DNA of 64,000 nucleotides. It comes from Rhodanobacter thiooxydans (GTDB lineage: Bacteria; Pseudomonadota; Gammaproteobacteria; Xanthomonadales; Rhodanobacteraceae). This document shows, piece after piece, positions 33,949-42,862 of the stretch. The position numbers and the translations under genes were made by a program. The number at the start of each line of letters is the position of its first letter. The first letter of the stretch is position 1. The stretch covers positions 2,790,001 through 2,854,000 of the forward strand of contig NZ_CP127409.1 in the NCBI RefSeq assembly GCF_030291135.1, given 5' to 3'. Under the pieces are notes generated by a model that worked only from the letters and a program-made list of their open reading frames with translations, was not told where the DNA came from and made no database searches.

Positions 33949-34971
33949 TCAGGCCAGCGCTTCGCGCAGCAGCGGCGCGAGCTGTTCGGGTTCTTTCAGG
34001 AAAGCGTCGTGGCCGTACGGCGACTCGACCACTTCCAGCGTGGCCGGCCCATGCAGGCGGCGCTGCAGTTCGCACAGGTCGGCCAGCGGCACCAGCCGGT
34101 CGGAGGGGAAGCCGATCAGCGTGGCCGGCACGGGAATCTGCTCGGGCTGCACGTCGTGCAGGTCGATCGACTCGGACAGCGCGAGGAAGCGGTCCGCATC
34201 GAAGCGCTCGACGAAACGGCGGCCCTGGTGCGCCAGGTAGTCCTCGACCGGGAAGTGGAAGCGCTCCTCGCGCCACTCCGGCCCACCGGCGAAACGTCGG
34301 CCGAACTCGGCGCTGCCGCGGTAGGTGGTGATCGCCAGCTGGCGCGCCAGCGCCAGCGCCTCGTCGGCCTGGCCGCTGGCCTGGCCCAGCCGCACGATGC
34401 CGCGCTGCACGCTGCGCTGCGCAGTGCTGAGCGGATGCGGCCGGTGTGCGCCAGCCAGCAGCAGCAGGCGGTCCACGCTGCGCGGGTGCCGCGCGGCAAA
34501 CGCCAGCGCCACCATCGCGCCATAGGAGGAACCGACGAAGGCATGCGCCTGCGCGATGCCCAGCTCGCCGAGCAGCGCGGCCAGCGCGTCGGCCTGATCC
34601 TCGCTGGAGACCGAACCGGCGCCGAGCCGGTCCGGGCTGAGCCAGTCGATGGACAGCACGCGCCAGCGCTCCAGGTCGATCGCCGCGCCGCGGCCGACCA
34701 GCGCCTGCCACCAGCCCGGCGCCGCATCGCCGTCCAGCGCGGTGACGTCGCGGTCGGCCGAGATGCCGCCCTGCACGATCACGGTGGGCGCACCCGGCGC
34801 ACCGCACCACAGGTAGTCCACCTCCACCTCGCGCGGACCGCTGCCGTACTTCGGGCTGAGCCGCAGCCGGCGCGTGCTGCGCTGGGCGGCCAGCCGTGCA
34901 CGCGGTTCGGCAGGAACGGCGCAGGCGGCCTGGCTGGCTTCGGTACGGCGGGCTTCGCTCTGGAACGTCAT
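33949..34971 (-). CDS. metX: Homoserine O-acyltransferase (MetX; probably succinyl)
   Basis: A 340-residue alpha/beta hydrolase. The nucleophile elbow is GSSYGAM with Ser149; the acid and base are in IGFPSDRLVP and SPYGHDAF. It acylates homoserine to start methionine synthesis. Many Xanthomonadales MetX proteins use succinyl-CoA, but this is family knowledge, not visible here. The start at 34971 is supported by GGAGAGAG just upstream and leaves room for a SAM-I riboswitch in the leader. It is the first gene of the metX-metB-hom operon. Confidence 0.92.
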   Translation of the reverse strand: MTFQSEARRTEASQAACAVPAEPRARLAAQRSTRRLRLSPKYGSGPREVEVDYLWCGAPGAPTVIVQGGISADRDVTALDGDAAPGWWQALVGRGAAIDLERWRVLSIDWLSPDRLGAGSVSSEDQADALAALLGELGIAQAHAFVGSSYGAMVALAFAARHPRSVDRLLLLAGAHRPHPLSTAQRSVQRGIVRLGQASGQADEALALARQLAITTYRGSAEFGRRFAGGPEWREERFHFPVEDYLAHQGRRFVERFDADRFLALSESIDLHDVQPEQIPVPATLIGFPSDRLVPLADLCELQRRLHGPATLEVVESPYGHDAFLKEPEQLAPLLREALA

Positions 34972-35059
34972 GGAACTCTCTCCGGTCGGCATCGCCCTGC
35001 GAAGTGCCGGAAAGGTCGCCAGCCCCGGTTTCGGCGGCAGACCGCCGCGAGCCGGATGG

Positions 35060-35176
35060 CGCCCATCTTCCGGTGGGTGCCAAGGCACCTCCGCAGGAGT
35101 TGGCACCGTGGCGGAAACGCTCCGCAGGTTGCCCCGGCTTCAAAGGGCCTGTCCCTCAGCCGGTCTCGATGAGTGG
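35060..35176 (-). promoter_or_regulatory. SAM-I riboswitch in the metX leader
   Basis: The minus-strand RNA shows the S-box pattern in order: CACTCATCGAGACCGG, CTGAGGGACAGGCCC, TTTGAAGCCGGGGCAACC, a P3 hairpin (GCGGA/GCGTT/TCCGC), GGTGCCAACTCCTGC, a P4 hairpin GGTGCC/TT/GGCACC, and GGAAGATGGGCG. The last pairs with the first block to close P1. This matches the SAM-I consensus, which turns expression off when S-adenosylmethionine is plentiful. It should control metX-metB-hom, by attenuation or by masking the metX ribosome site. Confidence 0.93.
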
Positions 35177-35181
35177 AACGG

Positions 35182-35210
35182 ATAGTGATGGCTTCATGTA
35201 TCCGTGTCAA
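35182..35210 (-). promoter_or_regulatory. metX promoter
   Basis: On the minus strand a perfect -35 TTGACA (35205-35210) is followed after 17 bases by CACTAT (35182-35187) as a weak -10. The implied start near 35175 coincides with the 5' end of the riboswitch aptamer, which supports the assignment. Confidence 0.7.
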
Positions 35211-35211
35211 T

Positions 35212-35243
35212 AGACGTCTAAACGTCTAGGCGTATATATGTTC
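35212..35243. promoter_or_regulatory. Tandem MetJ-box-like octamers
   Basis: AGACGTCT, AAACGTCT, AGGCGTAT and ATATGTTC stand head to tail. The E. coli MetJ box consensus is AGACGTCT, and these match it at 8, 7, 6 and 4 of 8 positions. They directly abut the -35 of the metX promoter and lie about 105 bases before the divergent cysteine synthase-like gene. They are a likely operator for a methionine or SAM-responsive repressor. Which protein binds is unknown; no metJ is in this window. Confidence 0.65.
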
Positions 35244-35348
35244 ATTCGATCGTGTCATCCGTCGCGTCGCCCCCGATGCCCAGGAAAATCCCTTTGGGAT
35301 GCGGAAGGAAAGGCGCAAAATCGACACTCCCAAGCCAAACCTTCATCG

Positions 35349-36365
35349 ATGAGCATCCAGCCCGACCTCTCCGCCGCCATCGGCCACACGCCGCTGCTGC
35401 GCCTGCGCCACGCTTCCGCCCTGACTGGCTGCGAGATCCTGGGCAAGGCCGAGTTCCTCAACCCCGGCGGCTCGATCAAGGACCGCACCGCGCTGGGCCT
35501 GCTGCTGGACGCCGAGCGGCGCGGGCAGATCCGCCCCGGCGGCCGCATCGTCGAGGGCACTGCCGGCAACACCGGGATCGGCCTGGCCCTGCTTGGCGCC
35601 AGCCGCGGCTACCGCACCACCATCTTCATGCCGGACACGCAGAGCCGCGAGAAGATCGACGCGCTGCGCATCGCCGGCGCCGAGGTGCGGCTGGTGCCCG
35701 CGGTGCCGTACAAGGACCCGCACCACTACGCGCACCAGGCGCGCGCCCATGCCGCGGCCGCGAACGCGGTCGAGCCGGGCAACGCATGGTTCGCCGACCA
35801 GTTCGACAACACCGCCAACCGCGACTGGCACGAGGCCAGCACCGGGCCGGAGATATGGGGCGATGCCGGCGGCCGCGTCGACGGCTTCGTCTGCGCCGCC
35901 GGCACCGGCGGCACCCTGGCCGGGGTGGGGCGCGCGCTGAAGGCACGCAACCCTGGCGTGCGCATCGCGCTGGCCGACCCGGCCGGCTCGGCGCTGGCCA
36001 GCTACGTCAACACCGGCGAGCTGGTCGCCAGCGGCAACTCGATCAGCGAGGGCATCGGCTCCAGCCGGGTCACCACGAACTTCGACGGCGCGCCGATCGA
36101 CCTGGCCTGGTCAATCCCCGACGACGAATCGGTACCGCTGTTGCACCGCCTGCTGGCCGAGGAAGGCTGGTGCACCGGCGGCTCCAGCGGCGTCAACCTG
36201 GCCGGCGCGATCCGCCTCGCCCGCGAGCTCGGCCCCGGCCACACCATCGTCACCGTGCTCGCCGACGCCGGCACGCGCTACCAGGCCAAGCTGTTCAACC
36301 CGGCGTTCCTGCGCGAGAAAGGCATCCCCGTACCGGACTGGCTGGCACGGGCGTTTCCGGGCTGA
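35349..36365 (+). CDS. cysK: Cysteine synthase-like PLP enzyme
   Basis: A 338-residue fold-type II PLP enzyme: IGHTPLLRLRHAS, the PLP lysine in LNPGGSIKDRTALGL, the substrate loop EGTAGNTGIGLAL, the phosphate loop CAAGTGGTLAGVG and the TGGSSGVNLAGA segment. It most likely makes cysteine from O-acetylserine and sulfide, though cystathionine beta-synthase-type members have the same motifs. It is divergent from metX, with the Met-box-like octamers between, which suits joint sulfur-amino-acid control. The start is the Met of MSIQPDLS. Confidence 0.87.
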   Translation: MSIQPDLSAAIGHTPLLRLRHASALTGCEILGKAEFLNPGGSIKDRTALGLLLDAERRGQIRPGGRIVEGTAGNTGIGLALLGASRGYRTTIFMPDTQSREKIDALRIAGAEVRLVPAVPYKDPHHYAHQARAHAAAANAVEPGNAWFADQFDNTANRDWHEASTGPEIWGDAGGRVDGFVCAAGTGGTLAGVGRALKARNPGVRIALADPAGSALASYVNTGELVASGNSISEGIGSSRVTTNFDGAPIDLAWSIPDDESVPLLHRLLAEEGWCTGGSSGVNLAGAIRLARELGPGHTIVTVLADAGTRYQAKLFNPAFLREKGIPVPDWLARAFPG

Positions 36366-36416
36366 GCATCCCGCACAGCCATCGCCGCTTCATGCCGGCC
36401 CTGCTAACGTAAACAA

Positions 36417-37151
36417 ATGACTCCCCTCCCCGACACGTCCGCGCTGCACGACCGGCTGCAGCGCGACGGCTTTGCCTTCGTCACCCCCGACATCATGCGC
36501 ACGCTGCTGGAAGCTTCCACGCTGGACGACTGGCCCGCCTTCGTCGCCAGCTGGAACGACCTGGCGCCGGACACCTACCTCGCCGCCAGCGGCCGACACC
36601 GGCGGCGCCGGCATGCCACGTTCGCCGCCGATGCCGATGGTGGCATCCGCCGCGAGGCGCACCAGCCGCACTACCAGAGCCTCAAGTACAACCCGCTGCA
36701 GGGCGACATCCAGCGCTGGTTCGAACCGGTGCTGCCGGCCATAGGCGACGGCGCCAGCCTGCACCGCATCCTCGGCTTCTGCCGCGACTGCTTCGGCGCG
36801 CTGGCCCCGGCTGTCAGCCGCTGGCACGTCGAGGTGCACCAGTTCCGCATCGAGGCGCGCGCGGACGAGGCTGGTGAACCCACGCCCGAAGGCGTGCACC
36901 GCGATGGCGTCGACTATGTGCTGGTGCTGTTGATCGACCGCGAGAACATCGAAAGCGGCACCACCACCATCCACGCCCGTGACGGCGCCGTGCTGGGCAG
37001 TTTCACGCTCACGCATGCGCTGGATGCGGCGCTGGTCGACGACGCCCGCGTGCTGCACGGCGTCACCGCGGTGACGCCGCTCGATCCGGCCCGACCCGCG
37101 CATCGCGACGTGCTGGTGGTGACGTTCAAGGCCGTGACCAGCGCGACTTGA
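36417..37151 (+). CDS. 2-oxoglutarate/Fe(II)-dependent dioxygenase (2OG-Fe_Oxy_2 type)
   Basis: A 244-residue soluble protein with an HxD...H metal triad: EGVHRDGVDY (His and Asp) and ARVLHGVTAV (distal His), followed by RPAHRDVLVVTF with an Arg candidate for 2-oxoglutarate binding. The layout and length fit the family containing L-isoleucine 4-hydroxylase (IDO) and other free-amino-acid hydroxylases. The substrate here is unknown. It follows the cysteine synthase gene by 51 bases and may be cotranscribed. Confidence 0.8.
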   Translation: MTPLPDTSALHDRLQRDGFAFVTPDIMRTLLEASTLDDWPAFVASWNDLAPDTYLAASGRHRRRRHATFAADADGGIRREAHQPHYQSLKYNPLQGDIQRWFEPVLPAIGDGASLHRILGFCRDCFGALAPAVSRWHVEVHQFRIEARADEAGEPTPEGVHRDGVDYVLVLLIDRENIESGTTTIHARDGAVLGSFTLTHALDAALVDDARVLHGVTAVTPLDPARPAHRDVLVVTFKAVTSAT

Positions 37152-37190
37152 GACGCGCTCGCGCAAGGCAGTTCCCGCCTGGCACGAATC

Positions 37191-37559
37191 TCAGCCGGGC
37201 AGCGCCAGCCACGCGTCGAGCCGCGCGTCGTCCTCTTCGCTGATCGCGATGATGCGATAGCCCGCCCAGACCAGGTCCGCCGCACCCGGCGACTCGTGCC
37301 ACTGCTCCTGGATGCCTGCCTCGATGTATTGCGGCACGGCACTGTCACCGGACAGCGGCAGGCGCACCTGGTGGATCGCCTCACTTTGCGGCGCCGCCGG
37401 GCAGATCAACAGCATGCCGGTACCGGACAGGTTGCCGATCTGCCCCATCGGCTCGCCGGTGATGACATCCATCACCGTCGCCGCGAAGGCGACCGGTTTG
37501 CGCCGGGTTCGGCGCTGGTCGCGATCGTGTTGATGCGGATGGTGGCCAGCCTGGCTCAT
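37191..37559 (-). CDS. PilZ-domain c-di-GMP-binding protein
   Basis: A 122-residue protein with the PilZ signature: an Arg-rich box QRRTRRKPVAFAATV (RxxxR) and, about 25 residues later, NLSGTGMLLIC (the (D/N)xSxxG motif). It binds cyclic di-GMP and relays the signal. It overlaps the upstream DUF1631 gene by ATGA, so both are coupled, and a GGDEF-EAL gene is further upstream on the same strand. Confidence 0.87.
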   Translation of the reverse strand: MSQAGHHPHQHDRDQRRTRRKPVAFAATVMDVITGEPMGQIGNLSGTGMLLICPAAPQSEAIHQVRLPLSGDSAVPQYIEAGIQEQWHESPGAADLVWAGYRIIAISEEDDARLDAWLALPG

Positions 37560-39754
37560 GCGTCACCTCCCTGGCGGGGCGAATGGGATTGCCGGCCCAG
37601 CTCCCGGGTAACCGCGCGCCAGGCGTGATCGAGTACGTCCTCGTGCTCCGAGGCGATCTCGCGCACACGGGCGCTGGCGATCTCGCGCGCCAGCTGCAGC
37701 TCGCCCAGCTCCTCCGCCCGCTGGCCACTGCGCGTGACAAACAGGCTGTGCCCGGTCAACGACGAATACCAGACCAGCCGCCGCCGGGTCGCGCGTCCGC
37801 CGGCCGGATCGGCGAACTCGAACCATGCCCCGGGCGGCAGTGCGCGTAGATGTCGATGCACGCGCAACACATCGGGGCCAGGCGCACTCGCGGCCAGGTC
37901 GGGCGCATGCACGGCGGGCGCGACGCCCGCGTCTCGCGGAGGATCGTCCGGCCGCTTACGGCTTCCGAATCGCGTGGCGAGCTGGTCGGCGCCGGCGGGC
38001 TTGTCCGATGCCCCCTCCCGGCTCGCTTCCGTCATCTGCCGGGCCAGTGTCGCGAGCTCCTCGTCCGGCATGCCGATCTGCCGCAGACCAGCTTCCACTT
38101 CGAGCTGCAACTTGTGGCGATCGCCCACCGGCAAGGCGCCGAGCAACTGGTCGGTGACCGCCAGTCGCGTTCCGAAGACCTGGCTCTGTTCGCCATGACG
38201 CAGCAGGGTCAGCGCCAGCACATCCGACCACGCCTGATCGAGCTGACCGCGCACCCGCGATGCCCTGGCGAGGCGAGGGGACAGCAACTCGCCCACCCGG
38301 TGGCGCGCCTGCTCCAGGCGCTCGAGCCCCTGCATCGCATCCACCTGGCGGCGCTCCGCCAGTTGGGTCTTGTGCTGCAGGTAGGCGAGGTATTGCTCGA
38401 TGTCGTCCAGCAGCGAGACGTAAAGCGCCACGCTGGGCGCTTCATGACCGGCACGTTCGATCAGCTGGCCCAGCTGCATGCGCAAGCCGCGATCGGACAA
38501 GCCGCCGGCGTCATCGAGCCAGTCGCGGGCGATTTCGGCGATCCGGCCAAGCACCTTGCGCGCGGGATGGTCATGCTGCTCGGAGAACCCGCGATCGATC
38601 AGCGCCATGCGCAACATGGGCAGCTGCAGGTCACGGATCAGGGTCTGCGCGTCGCTGGCGGGCGGCAACTGCCGGGCGATCTGGCCGAACAGGCGCACGA
38701 TGAGTTCCACCGTGTCGTCCTGCTCGCTGGACAGGCTGGCGCGCGTGGCGTGGCCCGGGCGCCCGACGCTGAGCTGGATGAGCAGCTCTTCGCGCAGGCG
38801 CGAAGGACGGTTCAGATCGATGCGAGTCTCCTCGTCCGCATCCCGCAGGTGCGCCTGCAAGGCGGCGAGCGCGGCTTGCAGCTCCTCGTCAGTGACCGCG
38901 TTGTTGTCCCGCCCGCCGAAGGCACCACCCATGCGCGGCGGCACGGGCGCTGCACGCGGCGACGGCGGCGCGACGGCCTGCGTGGCGACCGCCGGCACGG
39001 CCGGCCTGGCTGGCGCCTCCTGCCTGGCCGGATCGCGGCGTGGCGCGGTGCGCGGCAACGCAAACGGGCGCAGCTGCGGCAGGATGCCATCGGCGCAGAA
39101 GTGGGCATTGACCAGCTCGTACAGCGGCGCCAGCCCCTGGATCAGGCTGCCCTCCAGGCTCTGCAGCAGCAGCAACTCATGCACGCTGGGCAGACCCAGC
39201 GTGCGACTGGCCTCGCGAAAGGCGCCGGCCATGGCCTGCGGCCCGATCGGCAGCGCTTCGCTCTCCAGTGGCGACGCCCCGATCAGCACGGCAAACCGAT
39301 AACCCAGCTCGATGAGTTGCGGACCGCCGCGTGCCTCGCTGCGTGCGACCAGCTGATCGAGCGCGGCAGCCAGTTCGTGCTCAAGCGGGTCGAGCAGGCT
39401 CAGCGTTTGCGGGGCGGCCGCCGCGGTCCTGGCGATGGGCATGCCGAGGCGGTCGAATGCCCGATCGACACTGGCGATGAAGCGCTGATCGAACACCTTG
39501 CGCTCGTCGCGCAACCGCAGCCGGGTAGCCAGATACCGCTCCTGTTCGAGATGGCTGGCCGTGAGCTGGGACTGCCGGTGCAGGCTCATGTCGAAATGGT
39601 CGAGGCTGCGCCCCAGCGGCTCATGCAGCCAGTTGGCGCAGAGCGTACGCAGCTCGCCAAGCAGGCGGCGCGTGCGTGCCGGCCAGCGTGCGTCCGGATG
39701 GCGCACCGGATCGGCATCGCCTCCCGTGCGCGGACCTGTCTGTTCATCAGTCAT
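37556..39754 (-). CDS. DUF1631 family protein
   Basis: About 732 residues, mostly helical, cytoplasmic, with the DUF1631 look: an N-terminal domain (RRLLGELRTLCANWLHEPL), a Pro/Ala-rich hinge (about 225-290), a central helical core (QTLIRDLQLPMLRMALIDRG, WLDDAGGLSDRGLRMQLGQL) and a C-terminal region with PGAWFEFADPAGGRATRRRL and YSSLTGHSLFVTRSGQRAEE that resembles a degenerate PilZ-type barrel. Such proteins accompany PilZ and c-di-GMP genes; the mechanism is unknown. GGAGGTT before the ATG at 39754 supports this start rather than the one at 39817. Confidence 0.8.
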   Translation of the reverse strand: MTDEQTGPRTGGDADPVRHPDARWPARTRRLLGELRTLCANWLHEPLGRSLDHFDMSLHRQSQLTASHLEQERYLATRLRLRDERKVFDQRFIASVDRAFDRLGMPIARTAAAAPQTLSLLDPLEHELAAALDQLVARSEARGGPQLIELGYRFAVLIGASPLESEALPIGPQAMAGAFREASRTLGLPSVHELLLLQSLEGSLIQGLAPLYELVNAHFCADGILPQLRPFALPRTAPRRDPARQEAPARPAVPAVATQAVAPPSPRAAPVPPRMGGAFGGRDNNAVTDEELQAALAALQAHLRDADEETRIDLNRPSRLREELLIQLSVGRPGHATRASLSSEQDDTVELIVRLFGQIARQLPPASDAQTLIRDLQLPMLRMALIDRGFSEQHDHPARKVLGRIAEIARDWLDDAGGLSDRGLRMQLGQLIERAGHEAPSVALYVSLLDDIEQYLAYLQHKTQLAERRQVDAMQGLERLEQARHRVGELLSPRLARASRVRGQLDQAWSDVLALTLLRHGEQSQVFGTRLAVTDQLLGALPVGDRHKLQLEVEAGLRQIGMPDEELATLARQMTEASREGASDKPAGADQLATRFGSRKRPDDPPRDAGVAPAVHAPDLAASAPGPDVLRVHRHLRALPPGAWFEFADPAGGRATRRRLVWYSSLTGHSLFVTRSGQRAEELGELQLAREIASARVREIASEHEDVLDHAWRAVTRELGRQSHSPRQGGDA

Positions 39755-39880
39755 GACAACCTCCAGACCCGGACGGCATTCCATCGCCACCGGGCCGATC
39801 AAGCCGGTATCGGTCAAAAGCGGCAGACATTCAGCCCACGCCCGCCGTCAAGATTCTGGAAATCCGCCCGCACCGTCATG

Positions 39881-42862
39881 TCATGTCCCAAACGCATCCG
39901 GCGGCACCGGAAGGGCGCCTGGCCGACCCAGCAGATAGCCCTGGCCGAGCTCGCAGCCCATGTCCAGCAGCATCCGGCGCTGGGTCTGGGTCTCGATGCC
40001 TTCGGCGACCACCTGGATGTTCAGCGCGCGCGCCAGCGCCAGGATCGCCTCCACCATGACACCGCTGGTGTTGCTCGTGTGGCCGACTTCGTCCAGTTTC
40101 TGCACAAAGACCTGATCGATCTTCAACATGCGCAACGGCAGCGAGTGCAGGTAGCTGAGCGACGAATAACCCGTACCGAAATCATCGAGCGCGGCGCCTA
40201 CGCCGGCCACGCGCAATCGTTCGAGCGTGGCGTGCACGCGTTCGGCATCGTCCAGCAGCGCGCCTTCGGTGACTTCGATGATCAGGCGCGAATTCGGCAG
40301 GCCGGTGGACTGGAGCAACTGGAGCAGGCGCGTGTCGAAATCGACATAGCGCAGGTGCCTCGCCGAGACGTTGAGCGTCATGAACGTGTCGTCGCGGCCA
40401 TGAAGCATGAGCTGGCGGCAGCTGAGTTCGAACATGCGCCAGTCGATCGCTTCGATCAGCCCGCTGTCCTCGGCGATCCTGATGAAATCCCCGGGCCCGA
40501 GCAGGCCGCGCGCCGGATGGTTCCAGCGCAGCAGTGCCTCATGGCCAACCACCCGACCGTCCCCGAGTCTGCAGATCGGCTGGAAATACGGTTCGAACTC
40601 GTCGTTCTGCAACGCATGGCGCAGTTCGGCCTCCAGCGTCAGCACGTCGACCATGTTCTTTGCCAGCGCCTCGTCGAACATCTCGAAACGCTTGCGGCCA
40701 CTCTGCTTTGCCCGATACAGCGCGATGTCGGCATCGCGCAGCAGGTCATCGGCGCTGTCGTAGCGACAGTGCTTGTCGGCAACGGCGATGCCGATGCTGG
40801 CCGAGGGCTCCAGCTCCTTGCCTACCAGCTGCAGCGGCTCGCTCAGGCATTTCAATATGCGTTGCGCCACCATCACGGCCATGGCGGGGGTTTCCACGCC
40901 CTCCAGCAGGATCGCAAATTCGTCGCCCGAGAGCCGCGCCACCACGTCGGGCTCACGCACGCAATGCATCAGCCGCCCGGCGATTTCCTTGAGGAACGCG
41001 TCCCCGGCCAGATGGCCGAGGCTGTCGTTGATCACCTTGAAGCGATCGACGTCCAGATACAGCAGCGCACAACGCCGTGCCGGTTCGCGTCGCAGCAGCG
41101 CCAGCACCCGATCGAGTCGATCACGCAGGTAGCCGCGGTTCGGCAGCCCGGTCAATGAATCGTGCATCACCTGATGCTTCAGCTGCAGCTGGATCTGCTC
41201 GCGCTGGCGAATCTGCTGCAGCAACTCGTGCGTGCGCTCTTCCACCCGCTGTTCGAGCTGCGCATTGGCCTGGTGCAGCGAAGCGGTGGAACGGCGGCGG
41301 TAGATGCTGTTGGCGATCTGCAGCGCGGCGAAGCTGAGCAATTCCTGATCCGCGGCGTCGTAGGCGTTCTCCTCCGCGTAGTTCTGCACGGCCACGAGTC
41401 CGATCACCTCGTCGGCGACCACCAGCGGCACGCCCAGCCAGCATTCTGCGGGGGCACCGATGTTGTGCCGCATGACTTCGCCTTCCTGCAGCAGCATCTC
41501 GACATCGGCCAGTCGCCCCAGGAACGGACGGGCACGCCGGAGAACGTATTCGCTCAGACCGTGCCCGAGCGGCCGAACCAGCGTGCGGCGCACTCCCTCG
41601 TCCACGTAGTAGGGAAATTCGAGCATCTCGTGATCGTCGGAAATCAGCGCGATGAAGAAATTCTCCGCATTGAGCAGGGCACCGACCACCGCATGGGTTC
41701 GTGCGTAGAACTCGTTCTCGTCGATGTCCGCGGTCGCCAGCTGCGCCAGCTGGAACAGGGCACCCTGCAGTTGCTCGGCACGCTGGCGCTCCAGCACCTC
41801 CAGCTGCAGGCCATGATTGGCCTCGGCCAGCTCGAGTGTTCTGGTCTGTACGCGCAGCTCCAGGTCGTTCTTGCTCTGCTTGCGTTCGAGCGCGGTAAGG
41901 ATGTGGCTGCCGACGAACTCCAGCAGCGCCCGGTCTTCAAGCGTGTATATGGTGCCCTCGCGATAGCTCTGCACCACCAGTGCACCATGCACCTGGCCAT
42001 TGCGCAGCATGGGCACGCCGAGCCAGTCGGCACTTTCGGGGCCAGCCTTGATGACCGGCCCGTTCACCTGTTCGTCAAGCTGCTCCTGACTGCCCATCAA
42101 CGGCTTTCCGCCGGTCAGCAGATGCCAGGTCAGGGTATGGCGCCGGCCTTCCAGCGGCACGTCGCGGGTGGTGTCGAGCCCTTCCTTGTCCTCGACGTCG
42201 GCGTAGTAGAGGAAGCGCATCGTGCCGCGCTCCTCGTCGTAACGGACGATCAGGAAGTTCTCGCCATACATCAACGTGCTGACGATTTCGTGGATGCCGC
42301 GCAGGAGTTCGGGCATGTCCAGGTCCGAACCGGCCAGATCGGAAATCGCGAACAGCGCCCGCTGCAGCTTTTCCGAACGCTCCAGCTGCTTGTGCGAACC
42401 TTGCACGCCGGTCAGCTTCAACGTCTGTTGCAACCGCTGGCTGGCCATGTCGAAATGCCGATCGAGCGCGATGGGCAGGCTGGTCGCCAACTGTCCGCGA
42501 GCGAAATGAAGCAGCAACACCGCGCGGTCGTCCGGCACCAGCCGCCATGCCAGACGACGGCCATCGGCATCGAGGGCAAAGCCATTGCCGACAAGCGCCG
42601 CCTGTGACCAGGCAGCCTCATCAGGGGTCACGCTGGCTCCGCAGGGATGCGCGTCGATCTCGCCACCCCACAACACGCTCGCTCTCTCGCAGTCGGGGAA
42701 GGCGCACGCCAGCTCAACGATCACCTCTGCGACCTCGACGGGCGTCGTCGCGACGATCAAGCGACGCAGCCATGCCCGCTCCTCCGCCGCCGTAAGCGGC
42801 ATCGGGCAGGAGATACGCGATTGCACGTTGATGTTTGTTGTGGACATGCCCGCAGCATGCAA
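39881..42862 (-). CDS. GAF-GAF-GGDEF-EAL c-di-GMP turnover protein
   Basis: A 993-residue cytoplasmic protein. Two GAF-like sensor domains (about 180-345 and 370-535) are joined by coiled coils (LELRVQTRTLELAEANHGL; LEQRVEERTHELLQQIRQRE). The GGDEF domain (about 580-735) reads LSGDEFAILL, a one-residue departure from GGDEF that often keeps activity. The EAL domain (about 745-985) has EALLRW, EVTEGALL, LDDFGTGYSSLSYL and KIDQVF, so the phosphodiesterase site looks complete. It probably degrades c-di-GMP, with the GGDEF domain active or GTP-sensing. A Met at 42847 is an alternative start. It lies upstream of the DUF1631 and PilZ genes on the same strand. Confidence 0.92.
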   Translation of the reverse strand: MHAAGMSTTNINVQSRISCPMPLTAAEERAWLRRLIVATTPVEVAEVIVELACAFPDCERASVLWGGEIDAHPCGASVTPDEAAWSQAALVGNGFALDADGRRLAWRLVPDDRAVLLLHFARGQLATSLPIALDRHFDMASQRLQQTLKLTGVQGSHKQLERSEKLQRALFAISDLAGSDLDMPELLRGIHEIVSTLMYGENFLIVRYDEERGTMRFLYYADVEDKEGLDTTRDVPLEGRRHTLTWHLLTGGKPLMGSQEQLDEQVNGPVIKAGPESADWLGVPMLRNGQVHGALVVQSYREGTIYTLEDRALLEFVGSHILTALERKQSKNDLELRVQTRTLELAEANHGLQLEVLERQRAEQLQGALFQLAQLATADIDENEFYARTHAVVGALLNAENFFIALISDDHEMLEFPYYVDEGVRRTLVRPLGHGLSEYVLRRARPFLGRLADVEMLLQEGEVMRHNIGAPAECWLGVPLVVADEVIGLVAVQNYAEENAYDAADQELLSFAALQIANSIYRRRSTASLHQANAQLEQRVEERTHELLQQIRQREQIQLQLKHQVMHDSLTGLPNRGYLRDRLDRVLALLRREPARRCALLYLDVDRFKVINDSLGHLAGDAFLKEIAGRLMHCVREPDVVARLSGDEFAILLEGVETPAMAVMVAQRILKCLSEPLQLVGKELEPSASIGIAVADKHCRYDSADDLLRDADIALYRAKQSGRKRFEMFDEALAKNMVDVLTLEAELRHALQNDEFEPYFQPICRLGDGRVVGHEALLRWNHPARGLLGPGDFIRIAEDSGLIEAIDWRMFELSCRQLMLHGRDDTFMTLNVSARHLRYVDFDTRLLQLLQSTGLPNSRLIIEVTEGALLDDAERVHATLERLRVAGVGAALDDFGTGYSSLSYLHSLPLRMLKIDQVFVQKLDEVGHTSNTSGVMVEAILALARALNIQVVAEGIETQTQRRMLLDMGCELGQGYLLGRPGALPVPPDAFGT

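Noticed and set aside
31643-35143. Single 1166-codon minus-strand frame covering hom, metB and metX
   Set aside because: Only its last 360 codons are a real protein (Hom). The rest reads metB and metX out of frame, and both have clear domains in their own frames with proper starts.
37850-41158. 1102-codon plus-strand frame over the DUF1631 and GGDEF-EAL genes
   Set aside because: Crosses two well-supported minus-strand genes and has shadow-type composition.
39881-42862. GGDEF-EAL protein as a purely catalytically dead sensor
   Set aside because: The EAL motifs are complete and the GGDEF site differs by only one residue (SGDEF), so loss of activity is not supported.
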